Positions 19,514 through 29,855 of a stretch of 64,000 bases of DNA are shown here, one piece after another. Under the pieces are notes generated by a model that was not told the origin of the DNA, made no database searches, and saw nothing but the letters and a program-made list of their open reading frames with translations. Position 1 is the stretch's first letter. The number at the start of each line of letters is the position of its first letter. The stretch spans positions 35,780-99,779 of the forward strand of contig JAIPFY010000002.1 in NCBI GenBank assembly GCA_021736385.1, written 5' to 3'. The DNA comes from Spirochaetia bacterium (GTDB lineage Bacteria > Spirochaetota > Spirochaetia > CAKZLE01). A program made the translations under genes and the position numbers.

Positions 19514-21391
19514 ATGATAGTACCAATGAAGAAGATGTCGATCTTCATGCAAGAGATGGATAAGACCACGTTCCTCAAGAGCCTGCGACGCCTTGGTGTG
19601 ATGCACATCCAGGAGAGACAGGTGACATCTGAGCGGATCGATCAGCTGCATGAACAACGAGAGGATATCGAGAAGATCTGTGCACGGATCGAAGATTCGT
19701 ACGGAGAGTCCATCAAGAACTCGAAGCATCGTGTCGAAGAACAGATTCGCATCGAAGAGGTCCTGCGTAAGCGCAAACGGGTTCTGGAGACGATCGAGGA
19801 AGAGAGACGACTCCATCAGCACATCGACGAGGTGAACAGGGAACTCAAACGGGCAGCCCCCTGGGGTGATTTCTCTCCCCAGCAGGTCTATGCGATCCGA
19901 GACAGGGGGATCGCGATCGACCTGTATGACGCAAAGGATTCGTATCTTGCCGAGCATGGGGATTCCTTCACCTATGTGGTGCTCAGGAAAGAGAAGAAGC
20001 GCAGTGCTATCGCCATCATCGGCACAAAGCCTGCGGAACACCCTGATCTGATCAGGTTCTCCCTTCCCGAGAAGGGTATCTCCGAACTCGAGTCATCCCT
20101 GAATCTCTCCTTCAAGCGTCTTGATCATATCGCGGAGATCTTCAAGGATGAAGCACGCTATCTGAAGTCTTATCGTGAGATGCTCGGACTGATCGATGAG
20201 GAGCTTGCCTTCGAGCAGGTGCATTACGGCATGGATGGGAACGGCACGATCGCCTGGATCACCGGCTTCATCCCGGAGGATCAGATCTCTGCAGTACGGA
20301 CCCTCGCAAAGGACAATGCGTGGGGACTGCTCATCGATGAGGTGAACGAGGAAGATCCGGTACCCACCAAACTCAAGAACAATGTGCTTGTCAGGATGAT
20401 CCAGCCTATCTTCGATATCCTGGGGACGGTCCCCGGGTATCGAGAGTATGATGTGAGCATGTTCTTCCTCATCTTCTTTGCCATGTTCTTCGCCATGATC
20501 ATCGGTGATGCCGGATACGGGCTGCTGTTCCTCACAGGGGCGGTCATCCTGCACGCTGTGGGTAGAAAGCTCACGGAGACGGTGAAACTGCTCTATGTGC
20601 TCAGTGCTACCACGATCATCTGGGGGGCTGCGACCGGGACCTGGTTCGGAAGCGCGCAGCTGCTCGAACTGTTCCGGCCGCTCAAGCTGCTGGTCATCCC
20701 GACGATCGCCTCCTTCCCCGAACTCTTTTCCGATATCACGGCGAAGGATACGCAGAACACCGTGATGTTCATCTGCTTCGTATTGGGGATCGTGCAGCTG
20801 AGCATCGCCTGTATCGTCAACTTCTTCCGATCCCTGCCGCAGATCAAAGCAGTGGCACAGCTCGGATGGCTCATGCTGCTGATCGGGCTCTATTTCCTGG
20901 TACTGCAGCTGGTCATCGGGATGGCACTGCCGCAGTGGGCGCTCTATCTGATGGCCGTCGGTTTTACGCTGTTCGTCATCTTCAATGAGCAGCAGCCCGG
21001 CAGAAGCTTCGTGAAGGGACTGCTCTACGGTCTGGGAGGGTTGTTCAACACCTTCCTCGATGCGATCGGCGGCTTCTCAAACATCATCTCCTATATCAGA
21101 CTCTTTGCCGTCGGGATGGCCTCGGTCGCGATCGCCACGAGCTTCAACAGCATGGCAGAACCGCTGCTCTCAGGGTGGACGTTCCCTGCTGCGATCCTGA
21201 TCCTGCTGCTCGGACACGGTTTGAATCTGGTCATGGGGCTGTTATCTGTGGTCGTACACGGTATACGACTGAATATGTTGGAATTCTCCGGTCAGCTGGG
21301 AATGGAATGGACCGGTATTAAATATGAACCTTTTATGGAACACATTGATTCTTCATTAGTAGAGGATTCAAGACTAATAGGTAAGGAGTGA
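19514..21391 (+). CDS. atpI: V-type ATP synthase subunit I (membrane stator)
   Basis: Subunit I (the a-type subunit) forms the ion half-channels. At 625 residues it has a cytoplasmic N-terminal half with coiled coils (residues ~30-130 and 200-230) and a C-terminal membrane domain from ~310 with about seven hydrophobic segments, including FFAMIIGDAGYGLLF and GFSNIISYIRLFAVGMASVAIA. The arginine in the latter is the expected channel arginine. It is followed by atpK after 3 bases. Confidence 0.95.
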   Translation: MIVPMKKMSIFMQEMDKTTFLKSLRRLGVMHIQERQVTSERIDQLHEQREDIEKICARIEDSYGESIKNSKHRVEEQIRIEEVLRKRKRVLETIEEERRLHQHIDEVNRELKRAAPWGDFSPQQVYAIRDRGIAIDLYDAKDSYLAEHGDSFTYVVLRKEKKRSAIAIIGTKPAEHPDLIRFSLPEKGISELESSLNLSFKRLDHIAEIFKDEARYLKSYREMLGLIDEELAFEQVHYGMDGNGTIAWITGFIPEDQISAVRTLAKDNAWGLLIDEVNEEDPVPTKLKNNVLVRMIQPIFDILGTVPGYREYDVSMFFLIFFAMFFAMIIGDAGYGLLFLTGAVILHAVGRKLTETVKLLYVLSATTIIWGAATGTWFGSAQLLELFRPLKLLVIPTIASFPELFSDITAKDTQNTVMFICFVLGIVQLSIACIVNFFRSLPQIKAVAQLGWLMLLIGLYFLVLQLVIGMALPQWALYLMAVGFTLFVIFNEQQPGRSFVKGLLYGLGGLFNTFLDAIGGFSNIISYIRLFAVGMASVAIATSFNSMAEPLLSGWTFPAAILILLLGHGLNLVMGLLSVVVHGIRLNMLEFSGQLGMEWTGIKYEPFMEHIDSSLVEDSRLIGKE

Positions 21392-21394
21392 TTT

Positions 21395-21826
21395 ATGAGT
21401 ATTGGATTGTTAGGTCCCGCTGCTGCATTAGGATTCGCAGCGATCGGTTCGGCTATGGGGGCTGGGATTGCTGCACAGGCAGCTATTGGGGGTTGGAAGA
21501 AGTGTTTTGCGAATAATAAACCTGCTCCTTTTATGCTGGTCGCGTTTGCCGGTGCTCCATTGACACAGACTATTTACGGATTCTTGCTGATGAACTTCAT
21601 CAGTGCTGCAGCAGGGAACGGCGTGAATGACATGATCCTTCTCGCTGCAGGGGTCTTTGGCGGTATCGCAATGGGCTTCTCTGCACTGATGCAGGGCAAG
21701 GCGGCTGCAAGTGCGGCTGATGCTCTTGCTGAGACGGGAAAGGGTACTGCGAACTATTTCATGGTGATCGGTATCGTTGAGACCGTCGCGTTGTTCGTGA
21801 TGGTGTTCCTCATGCTCACCCTCTGA
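21395..21826 (+). CDS. atpK: V-type ATP synthase subunit K (rotor ring)
   Basis: A 143-residue rotor-ring subunit made of four transmembrane helices (two hairpins), the duplicated 16-kDa type. The second hairpin carries the ion-binding glutamate in GIVETVALF. APLTQTIYG in helix 2 and LMQGKAAA in helix 3 supply Thr-Gln and Gln at the positions that bind sodium in the Enterococcus hirae NtpK ring (Thr64, Gln65, Gln110, Glu139). This favours sodium over proton coupling. It is the last gene of the operon, followed by a strong terminator. Confidence 0.94.
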   Translation: MSIGLLGPAAALGFAAIGSAMGAGIAAQAAIGGWKKCFANNKPAPFMLVAFAGAPLTQTIYGFLLMNFISAAAGNGVNDMILLAAGVFGGIAMGFSALMQGKAAASAADALAETGKGTANYFMVIGIVETVALFVMVFLMLTL

Positions 21827-21848
21827 TAGAACGTACGTGTGGCACGTC

Positions 21849-21889
21849 AAAAAAAGGTTGTATTCACTTATGGGATACAACCTTTTTTT
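21849..21889 (+). terminator. Rho-independent terminator of the V-ATPase operon
   Basis: A 15-bp perfect stem (AAAAAAAGGTTGTAT paired with ATACAACCTTTTTTT) with an 11-base loop ends in a T-run. The symmetry would let it act in both directions. Confidence 0.9.
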
Positions 21890-21912
21890 GTTCTATGATA
21901 TAGTGATCATCT

Positions 21913-22977
21913 ATGAAACGACACATGACACAAGAAGTGAACATCGGCTCGGTCTCTATCGGTGCTGGGCATCCGGTAGCGATACAGACGATGTGGGACA
22001 GACCGATAGAGGATACCTCATCGGTCCTCAGAAGCATCGAGGACCTTGCTGAGATCGGCTGCGATCTGATGCGGTTCTCCATACTCGATACGGCGGCACT
22101 CGCTCCCTTCTCAGAGATCTGCAGACACAGCAGCATGCCGATCATCGCAGATATCCATTTCGATCATACCCTGGCGATCGGCGCCATCGAGCGGGGGGCA
22201 GCGAAGATACGCATCAATCCCGGTAACATCGGGGCCCGGTGGAAGGTCGATGAGATCATCAGGGCCTCAAAAGATCACGGGACCGCGATCAGGATCGGTA
22301 TCAACGGCGGTTCGCTGCCGGTGCAGTATCGAAAGACCCCTGATCATGTGGGAAGCATGCTCACTGTCATCTCCTCCTACATCGACATGTTCGAACGACA
22401 GGACTTCACCTCCATGGTGATCTCCCTGAAGGATTCGGATCCCGGAGTCTGTTACGAGGTCAACAAGGCCTATGCACAGCGCTATGGGTATCCTCTGCAT
22501 CTCGGGGTCACCGAAGCAGGTCCGCTCATACCGTCGGTGACCAAGAGTGCCTTCGCCCTGGGCAGACTGCTCTATGAGGGCATCGGGGATACCATCAGGA
22601 TATCGATCACCGGGAGCATCGAAGATGAAGTGACAGCCGCGAAGGAACTGCTCAAGACCGTCGGCCGGTATGATCACGGGGTCACGATCATCTCCTGCCC
22701 GAAGTGCGGCAGGGCAGGCTTCGATACCCATGCCTTCATGCATGATATCCAGCGGGAACTGTCGGTGATCAAAGAACCGGTGACCGTGGCAGTCATGGGC
22801 TGTGCGGTCAATGGGCCGGGTGAGGCAGCCCGTGCCGATATTGGTATCACCGGGCTTGGACGTGATGTCGTGATCTTCAAAGAAGGCACGATCATCGCTC
22901 ATGTGACACCCGGGGAGGCTAAAGAGGCGTTTCTGGCAGAATTGAAGGTGATCATAGATGAAAAGTATCATAATTAG
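21913..22977 (+). CDS. ispG: 4-hydroxy-3-methylbut-2-enyl diphosphate synthase
   Basis: IspG (GcpE) is the [4Fe-4S] enzyme that makes HMBPP in the MEP isoprenoid pathway. The 354-residue protein has the family TIM-barrel pattern (DIHFDHTLAIGAIERGAAKIRINPGNIG) and the cluster-binding SCPKCGR near 258 with CAVNGPGEA near 296. No Shine-Dalgarno sequence is visible before the ATG, and a TATAGT box ends only 9 bases upstream, so the mRNA may be nearly leaderless. It overlaps uvrA by 20 bases. Confidence 0.94.
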   Translation: MKRHMTQEVNIGSVSIGAGHPVAIQTMWDRPIEDTSSVLRSIEDLAEIGCDLMRFSILDTAALAPFSEICRHSSMPIIADIHFDHTLAIGAIERGAAKIRINPGNIGARWKVDEIIRASKDHGTAIRIGINGGSLPVQYRKTPDHVGSMLTVISSYIDMFERQDFTSMVISLKDSDPGVCYEVNKAYAQRYGYPLHLGVTEAGPLIPSVTKSAFALGRLLYEGIGDTIRISITGSIEDEVTAAKELLKTVGRYDHGVTIISCPKCGRAGFDTHAFMHDIQRELSVIKEPVTVAVMGCAVNGPGEAARADIGITGLGRDVVIFKEGTIIAHVTPGEAKEAFLAELKVIIDEKYHN

Positions 22978-25783
22978 AGGTGCCAGAGAGCACAATCTCC
23001 AGAATATCGATCTTGAACTCGAGCGTGACAGACTCATCGTCATCTCCGGGATCAGCGGCTCGGGGAAATCCTCACTGGCCTTCGATACCATCTTCGCAGA
23101 AGGTCAGCGAAGATACGTGGAGTCGCTCTCTGCCTACGCACGGCAGTTCCTCGGCAGACTCGAGAAACCGGATGTGGAGTATATCGAAGGGCTCTCACCC
23201 TCTATCGCGATCGAACAGAAGACCACTCATCGTAATCCCCGTTCTACCGTGGGTACGGTGACAGAGATCTATGACTACTATCGTCTGCTGTGGGCCCGCG
23301 TGGGGAAGCCTCACTGTCCGGTCTGCGGAAAGCCGATCCAGGAGCAGTCCATAGACCAGATCGTGGAGAAGGTCTCCGAGTATGAGCAGGGCAGCAGACT
23401 CCTCATACTCGCCCCGGTGATCTCCGGAAAGAAGGGTGAGCATCAGAAGGTACTCGAAGATGCACAGAAGGCGGGATTCCTTCGGGCGAGGATCGATGGA
23501 CAGGTGATGCTGCTCGAAGAGCAGATCGATCTCGATAAGAAGAAGAAGCACACCATCGAGATCGTCGTTGACCGTCTCATCCTGCGCGAAGATACGATGA
23601 AGCGGCTGATCAGTTCGATCGAATCCGCTCTGGAACTCTCCGAGGGGATCGTGACGGTACAGCAGGTGTACGACGATGGCACCGAGTCTCAGGAGACCTT
23701 CTCTGAGAAGAACTCCTGCACCACCTGCGGGATCAGTATTCCCGAACTCGAACCCCGGCTGTTCTCCTTCAATAACCCGTTCGGGGCCTGCCCCGAATGC
23801 AACGGTATCGGGTATGTGACGGCCTTCGATCCTCAGCTGATCGTCCCTGATGCATCCAAATCGTTCAATCAGGGCGGTATCGCCACGATGAACCCGGACG
23901 CGACCTGGAATCGTTCGCTTGTCTCCTCCTTCGCCGGACATTTCGGCTTCTCTCTCGATACACCCCTGAACGAGCTGTCTGAGGATGTCTATCACAAGCT
24001 GCTCTTCGGTACGAGTGAGAAGATCCATATCAAGTATGTCAATGAACGCAACAACGGTGTCTATGAGTATGAGAAGGCCTTCCCCGGTGTGATCAATGAC
24101 CTGAAGCGGCGATACTACGAGACGAACTCGCAGGGGATCCGTAAATGGCTCGACAGCTTCATGACCGGTGACAGCTGCCATGCCTGTCATGGACAGAGGC
24201 TGCGAAAGGAGAGCCTGTCGGTCCTCGTGAACGAGAAGAACATCGCGTATGCGACATCCCTCTCGGTACGTGATGCTCTCGGGTTCTTCTCAGGGCTCGA
24301 GCTCTCTGCGATGGATGAGAAGATCAGCAGACAGATCCTCAAGGAGATCATCTCACGGTTACGGTTTCTCGATCAGGTGGGGCTGGACTATCTTACCCTC
24401 GACAGAACGGCTGCGACCCTTTCGGGAGGAGAGGCGCAGCGTATACGGCTTGCTACCCAGATAGGGTCATCGCTTACCGGTGTTCTCTATGTGCTCGATG
24501 AGCCGTCGATCGGACTGCACCAGAGAGACAACATGCGACTGATCGATACGCTCAAGCAGCTCAGAGATATCGGTAATACGCTCATCGTCGTCGAACATGA
24601 TGAGACGATGCTCAGAGAAGCTGATCATATCGTGGATCTCGGCCCGGGGGCAGGTGTCCACGGCGGGTTCATCACGGCACAGGGGACCCCGGAAGAGGTC
24701 TCCCGTTCTCTTGAAAGTGTGACCGGTCAGTTCCTCAGCGGAAGGATCAGGATCGACATCCCCGAGGTACGCAGAGCCGGGAACGGTAATGACCTGTGGG
24801 TGTATGATGCCTATAAGAACAATCTCAAACATATCGATGTGAGATTCCCCCTCGGGAAGCTCATCGTGATCACCGGTGTGTCCGGATCAGGCAAATCGAC
24901 ACTGCTCAATGAGATCCTCTACCCGGCGCTGCAGGCTTCTCTGCAGAAGAAGCAGCTGCACCATCTCGAGTATGACAGGACAGAGGGGCTGCAGTTCATC
25001 GATAAGGTCATCAACATCGACCAGAATCCGATCGGCAGGACCCCGCGGTCCAATCCGGCCACCTATGTCGGACTGTTCACCCCGATACGGGACCTGTTCG
25101 CTTCACTGCCGGAATCGAAGGCCCGGGGCTACAAGCCCGGAAGGTTCTCCTTCAATGTGAAGGGCGGCAGGTGTGAGAACTGTCAGGGGGACGGTACGCT
25201 GAAGATAGAGATGCAGTTCCTTCCCGATGTCTATGTCACCTGTGATGTCTGCGGCGGCAAGCGCTTCAACAAGGAGACGCTGGAGATACGCTACAAGGGA
25301 AAGAACATCCATGAAGTGCTGGACATGACCGTAGAACAGGCCTATGAGTTCTTTGCCGCCATACCCGCGGTCAGGAACAAACTCGAGACACTCATGTCTG
25401 TGGGTCTTGAGTACATAAAACTCGGTCAATCGGCACTGACACTCTCAGGAGGAGAAGCCCAGCGGGTGAAACTCAGCCTTGAGCTCTCGAAGAGGGGTAC
25501 CGGCAAGACCTTCTATATCCTTGATGAACCGACGACCGGTCTGCACTTCGCCGACATCAAACGGCTCATGGAAGTGATCAATCAGCTTGTCGACAAGGGG
25601 AACACTCTCGTACTGATCGAGCACAACATGGACGTGATCAAAGTTGCCGACCATATCATCGACCTCGGGCCTGAGGGCGGTGACAAGGGGGGGACGATCC
25701 TGTGCGAAGGCACTCCTGAGGCGGTAGCAGCCTGTGAACGATCGTATACCGGCAGATATCTGAGACAGGTGCTTGATGCGTAG
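22958..25783 (+). CDS. uvrA: Excinuclease ABC subunit A
   Basis: UvrA is the damage-sensing ABC ATPase of nucleotide excision repair. The 941-residue protein has Walker A motifs GISGSGKSS (~31) and GVSGSGKST (~640), two LSGGEAQR signatures, and the zinc modules CPVCGKP, CTTCG/CPECNG and [17 protein letters not shown]. Length is normal. It overlaps the upstream ispG and the downstream lptD-like gene, so the three form one transcription unit. Confidence 0.98.
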   Translation: MKSIIIRGAREHNLQNIDLELERDRLIVISGISGSGKSSLAFDTIFAEGQRRYVESLSAYARQFLGRLEKPDVEYIEGLSPSIAIEQKTTHRNPRSTVGTVTEIYDYYRLLWARVGKPHCPVCGKPIQEQSIDQIVEKVSEYEQGSRLLILAPVISGKKGEHQKVLEDAQKAGFLRARIDGQVMLLEEQIDLDKKKKHTIEIVVDRLILREDTMKRLISSIESALELSEGIVTVQQVYDDGTESQETFSEKNSCTTCGISIPELEPRLFSFNNPFGACPECNGIGYVTAFDPQLIVPDASKSFNQGGIATMNPDATWNRSLVSSFAGHFGFSLDTPLNELSEDVYHKLLFGTSEKIHIKYVNERNNGVYEYEKAFPGVINDLKRRYYETNSQGIRKWLDSFMTGDSCHACHGQRLRKESLSVLVNEKNIAYATSLSVRDALGFFSGLELSAMDEKISRQILKEIISRLRFLDQVGLDYLTLDRTAATLSGGEAQRIRLATQIGSSLTGVLYVLDEPSIGLHQRDNMRLIDTLKQLRDIGNTLIVVEHDETMLREADHIVDLGPGAGVHGGFITAQGTPEEVSRSLESVTGQFLSGRIRIDIPEVRRAGNGNDLWVYDAYKNNLKHIDVRFPLGKLIVITGVSGSGKSTLLNEILYPALQASLQKKQLHHLEYDRTEGLQFIDKVINIDQNPIGRTPRSNPATYVGLFTPIRDLFASLPESKARGYKPGRFSFNVKGGRCENCQGDGTLKIEMQFLPDVYVTCDVCGGKRFNKETLEIRYKGKNIHEVLDMTVEQAYEFFAAIPAVRNKLETLMSVGLEYIKLGQSALTLSGGEAQRVKLSLELSKRGTGKTFYILDEPTTGLHFADIKRLMEVINQLVDKGNTLVLIEHNMDVIKVADHIIDLGPEGGDKGGTILCEGTPEAVAACERSYTGRYLRQVLDA

Positions 25784-28700
25784 GACACTGCTGTGTGCCG
25801 TGTTGTATCTTACCTGCCTGCTCGTGAGTCCCTTTGCAGCACAGCAGGAACCTCTGAGTGCACTGCAGCGTTCGAGTTACGCCTATGAGATCCTGGTCAT
25901 GTCGCTCCCTCAGCTGCGCAGCTGGGCACGGGAGGCGGGGCTCTCTGAGCTTGGTGACCTGCAGACGCTGCAGGAGAGGCTCTACTCCCATTACGGACTG
26001 ACTCAGAAGACACTCGAGGTGACTAGCGATGCTGAGGGGGCTCGATCTCTGCGTATTGAGATCCTGCAGGCTGACAGGCTGCAGTATGGACAGACCATCA
26101 GGATGTCCGGTTCTGTCGAGGTCGTGCTTACCCGGACCGATGAGACCCGGGTGACACGCCTGCAGGCTGACCGGGTGATCATCGATCAGACGGCCAACCG
26201 GCTGAGCGCCTCGGGGGGCGCCCGGGTCGATATCAGTGAGCAGGAGACTGAGACCTCCTATACTGCCGACAGCTTCATCCTCGATTACGAAGGTCTTGAC
26301 GGGGTGCTGCTGGACGCAGTGACCCGCTCGGATCGGACCAACGGCGATGGGGACCTGGTAGAGTTCTACCTGACCGGGGATCAGGTGGTCCTCGATGATG
26401 ATGTGATGATCCTCAAGGAGAGCTATTTCACCTCTGATGTGGAGAACTCCTATTACGGTCTGCAGGCCTCGACCATGAAGATCCTGCCCGATGGGGACTG
26501 GTTCCTCACCGATGCGGTCCTGAAGATCGGCAGAGTCCCGATCCTCTATGTCCCCGCCTTCTACTACCCGGCGGATACACTCTTCTTTCACCCTGCCTTC
26601 GGTTTCGATACCGGACGCGGGGCCTTCATCAACACCACCACCTATCTGTTCGGGGCGAACCCTGATGCAGAGCCGGTCGATGAGAGTTCCTTCTCCACCT
26701 TCATGAAGATGTCGTCTCAGGAGGTGAGCCCCTATACCGTCAGAGATGGTGCGCTGCTGATGTATGTGCCTCAGGCTCAGACGGATCTGCAGCGATGGGC
26801 ACAGGAGAGCGGATCGTATCTCTCTGTGCAGATGGATGCCTATGAACAGCAGGGAGGGTTCTTCGGGATCGATGCGAGGATCGGCAAGACTGCCGGGATC
26901 CAGGAGCTCAGCATCTTCGCCGGTGTGGGGTTCAGTGCCGATCAGACCGTACAGTTCATGAGTGAATCGTCGCTATCGGTAAAGACCGATCACCTCGATC
27001 TGTCACTGAGTCTCCCGTACTATTCAGACCCCCGAAGCAAAGATGCGTTCACCAACAGAAAAGAGCTCTTCGATATCGATGATCTGCTCTCCGGGCAGAC
27101 CTATACTCCCTCTGCTGACCTGTCCGGCTTCAGCTGGGAGTTCACCAGCAGGGCATCCTGGACCCCGGGCACGGGGGAGGATCCCTTCATCGCGAAGATC
27201 AGTCTCGAACGACTTGATGCCTCCATCGACTGGGGAGACTATGATGATGAGACCTCTGCCTATCTGATCGAAGAGATCGAGCTGCCTGATGCGGCCGTGA
27301 GGATCACAGGTACGATCTTCAGCTTCAGTGGTGCTGAGGATGCTGAGGATGAGCAGCCTGCGGCAGCTCGAGCGCATATCTATGGATTGCCGATCCCGGA
27401 GGTCCTTCCTGCCCACGAAGGTACAGCGGCCGCTGAGCTGGTGTTGGCCGAACCGCTGTTCTCCTCGGGAGTGTCCGGGCTGTACCGTGATGAGGATCTC
27501 CCTGCTGCCGATGAAGAGCCTGCAGGTGCTCCTGTTCCCTGGAGCACCTCGCTGACCTATACTCTCAAGGACGCGCTGCAGCAGACCCACCAGTATGATC
27601 AGGTACAGCTGCAGTATACCGATCTCGATCATGCCCTGACCGGAGACCTCGTCTGGAAGAGCAGCCTGTTTGACAGGCGGCTTCAGATCAGCGAGACGCT
27701 CAGACCGCAGTACCTCTACTCCAGCAGAGACTCCCGGTCTGTGTCCATCGACTCCTATGTGGACCCCTCCTATCAGGTGCTGCAGGACTTCAGTGTATCG
27801 TATGACCCGCTATCGCTCTCGTATCTGTTCCGCTCGTATCTGCTCTCCAGTGAGGATCGGGATGAGGTGATCCGACATCAGCTCACCTATGCACCGGCCT
27901 GGGAAGCAGGTCAGACGTCCTGGAACCTCTCGGTGCTGTTCACGCTCCCTCCGCTTGAGCAGCGTACAGCCCCTTCGCTCTCTGTTCAGTACGGTAGATT
28001 GACCCTGACCGGCTCCACGGAGTATCTGTTCGGTCCTGAGACCGACAGAGGGTTCTCCAAGCCCCTCTCGGTATCGTTGAAGGCCGATCTTGCCGGGGCA
28101 TCGTATGCACAGGCACGGTGGACCTATGAGATCGGAAGCTTTGAGGATTCGACACTGAAGCTGTCGGTCAATATGGCGGTGACCGATGATATGACAGCGT
28201 TCGGGGAGGTGACCTCTCTGGTCTTCGATCGATCGCTCTCTGAGGCGAAGAGTGTGCTGACCTATCACAAGAGCAGCCTTACCTGCTGGTTCGATCAGGT
28301 CATCGACCCTCCGGAACACATCGATCCGGGATTTCAGATCAGTTCCTTCAGAATCAGGACCGGTGCTCTTTCGTATACAGGTTCTGCATGGTATGATCGT
28401 ATCAGGTATTCTGCAGCCGTCGATGCCTCATGGTATCTGAATATGATCGATTATTACGATAATTCGCTCGATGTGTCCCTGAATATCGGGTTCTCGGTGG
28501 CTGAGTTCATCGATATCTCGTTCAAGACTGTTTCCAGGAACACTGCGACGTATGCATACTTCTCCCGATTCTCAGATGATGCACCGCTCGGTCTGCTCGA
28601 GGACCTGCTCATGTCCTTCAACTTCTTCGACCGTTCTGATCGGGTAGCTTCGAATTTTAACCTTGATTCGCTTGAGATAGGTATAGTACATTACATGCAG

Positions 28701-28874
28701 GATTGGGATCTGCATGCAGATATCACCGGGAAGATCGGATACGACAGTGAAGATGATCGATGGGCATGGCAGCCTTCTGTGACCATCTATCTTCAGTGGA
28801 AGGCCCTTCCTGAGATCGATCTTGAGGCCGCACGTACGCTGAACGGCCAGTCATATGAATGGGACGTGAAATAA
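25776..28874 (+). CDS. LptD/OstA-like outer-membrane assembly protein
   Basis: I start at the ATG 25776, which overlaps the uvrA stop; the ORF track uses a TTG one codon earlier. The 1032-residue product has a signal peptide ([23 protein letters not shown]), then an OstA-type beta-jellyroll (ADRLQYGQTIRMSGSVEV to ITQT-like repeats, ~90-200). A segment FFHPAFGFDTGRGAFINTTTYLFG follows, and then a long stretch of alternating hydrophobic strands consistent with a large outer-membrane barrel. LptD normally inserts lipopolysaccharide. Its presence here shows a diderm envelope but does not prove LPS, since LptD-like proteins also occur in spirochaetes thought to lack it. Confidence 0.85.
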   Translation: MRRTLLCAVLYLTCLLVSPFAAQQEPLSALQRSSYAYEILVMSLPQLRSWAREAGLSELGDLQTLQERLYSHYGLTQKTLEVTSDAEGARSLRIEILQADRLQYGQTIRMSGSVEVVLTRTDETRVTRLQADRVIIDQTANRLSASGGARVDISEQETETSYTADSFILDYEGLDGVLLDAVTRSDRTNGDGDLVEFYLTGDQVVLDDDVMILKESYFTSDVENSYYGLQASTMKILPDGDWFLTDAVLKIGRVPILYVPAFYYPADTLFFHPAFGFDTGRGAFINTTTYLFGANPDAEPVDESSFSTFMKMSSQEVSPYTVRDGALLMYVPQAQTDLQRWAQESGSYLSVQMDAYEQQGGFFGIDARIGKTAGIQELSIFAGVGFSADQTVQFMSESSLSVKTDHLDLSLSLPYYSDPRSKDAFTNRKELFDIDDLLSGQTYTPSADLSGFSWEFTSRASWTPGTGEDPFIAKISLERLDASIDWGDYDDETSAYLIEEIELPDAAVRITGTIFSFSGAEDAEDEQPAAARAHIYGLPIPEVLPAHEGTAAAELVLAEPLFSSGVSGLYRDEDLPAADEEPAGAPVPWSTSLTYTLKDALQQTHQYDQVQLQYTDLDHALTGDLVWKSSLFDRRLQISETLRPQYLYSSRDSRSVSIDSYVDPSYQVLQDFSVSYDPLSLSYLFRSYLLSSEDRDEVIRHQLTYAPAWEAGQTSWNLSVLFTLPPLEQRTAPSLSVQYGRLTLTGSTEYLFGPETDRGFSKPLSVSLKADLAGASYAQARWTYEIGSFEDSTLKLSVNMAVTDDMTAFGEVTSLVFDRSLSEAKSVLTYHKSSLTCWFDQVIDPPEHIDPGFQISSFRIRTGALSYTGSAWYDRIRYSAAVDASWYLNMIDYYDNSLDVSLNIGFSVAEFIDISFKTVSRNTATYAYFSRFSDDAPLGLLEDLLMSFNFFDRSDRVASNFNLDSLEIGIVHYMQDWDLHADITGKIGYDSEDDRWAWQPSVTIYLQWKALPEIDLEAARTLNGQSYEWDVK

Positions 28875-28895
28875 CACAAGGCATTGGAGTGGTAA

Positions 28896-29855
28896 TTGAG
28901 AATAGTCATTGATGATGAGAACGCGCTGCGTCTGATGTGCGGGCTCAATGATGCGAACATAAAATATATCGAGCGCATGTGCGGTATCGATATCTTCTAT
29001 AAGGGTAATACGATAGAGTTCGACGGTGACCTGCCTGAGGGACAGAGCGAGGTCATCACCCAGCTGTTCCAGCAGATGGTCGACCTGGCTCAGAAGGGCT
29101 ATGAGATCGACTATTTTCAGGTGCAGCTCATGTATGATGATATCTGCAAGGGCAAAGGGCTGAGTTTCGAAGCTCCTGTGGAACATATTGCCATACGTGT
29201 GGACGGCAGGATCGTCCAGCCGAAGAGCAGTAATCAGCGGGCGTACCTTACTGCCATGAGGGACCGGCAGGTGGTCTTCGGGATCGGTCCGGCCGGTACG
29301 GGAAAGACCTTCCTGGCCATTGCCAAAGCCCTTGAACAGCTCCAGAGCGGGCAGGTGCATAAGATCGTGCTGACCCGGCCGGTGGTCGAGGCAGGGGAGA
29401 GTCTGGGGTTCCTGCCCGGGGACCTGACTCAGAAGATATCCCCCTATCTCAGGCCGCTGTATGATGCCATGGAGATGCTGATCTCGCTTCATACGTTGAG
29501 AAAGATGGAAGAGCAGGGGGTCATAGAGATCGCACCGCTTGCCTATATGCGCGGCAGGAGTCTGCAGAGTGCCTTCATCATCCTCGATGAGGCACAGAAC
29601 ACGACCAAGTCGCAGATGAAGATGTTCCTGACGCGAATCGGTTTTGGGGCAAAGGCTGTGATCACCGGGGATGTGACACAGATAGACCTCCCTCAAAAAT
29701 CATCCTCCGGGCTGCTTCATGCTTCCCGGCTTCTTGACGGTATCACGGGGATAGAATCGGTCTATCTGAATTCTGAGGACGTGGTGAGAAGCATGCTGGT
29801 TAAGAGAATCGTTGACGCATATGAAAAAGAAACAGAAACAGAAACAAAGACATGA
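28896..29855 (+). CDS. PhoH-like ATPase
   Basis: A 319-residue PhoH-family P-loop ATPase with a KH-like N-terminal region and Walker A GIGPAGTGKTFLAIAKAL near 128, then RPVVEAGESLGFLPGDLTQKISPYLRPLYDAM, a family hallmark, and Walker B FIILDEAQN. It is linked to RNA metabolism because phoH, the 7TM-HD gene and ybeY are commonly neighbours, as they are here. The start is TTG with GGAG about 8 bases upstream. The next gene begins inside its 3' end. Confidence 0.92.
   Translation: MRIVIDDENALRLMCGLNDANIKYIERMCGIDIFYKGNTIEFDGDLPEGQSEVITQLFQQMVDLAQKGYEIDYFQVQLMYDDICKGKGLSFEAPVEHIAIRVDGRIVQPKSSNQRAYLTAMRDRQVVFGIGPAGTGKTFLAIAKALEQLQSGQVHKIVLTRPVVEAGESLGFLPGDLTQKISPYLRPLYDAMEMLISLHTLRKMEEQGVIEIAPLAYMRGRSLQSAFIILDEAQNTTKSQMKMFLTRIGFGAKAVITGDVTQIDLPQKSSSGLLHASRLLDGITGIESVYLNSEDVVRSMLVKRIVDAYEKETETETKT

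Noticed and set aside
23195-24190. 331-codon minus-strand ORF opposite uvrA
   Set aside because: A shadow of the strongly biased uvrA codon pattern; no family motifs and no ribosome-binding context. The same applies to 25656-26591 opposite the LptD-like gene.
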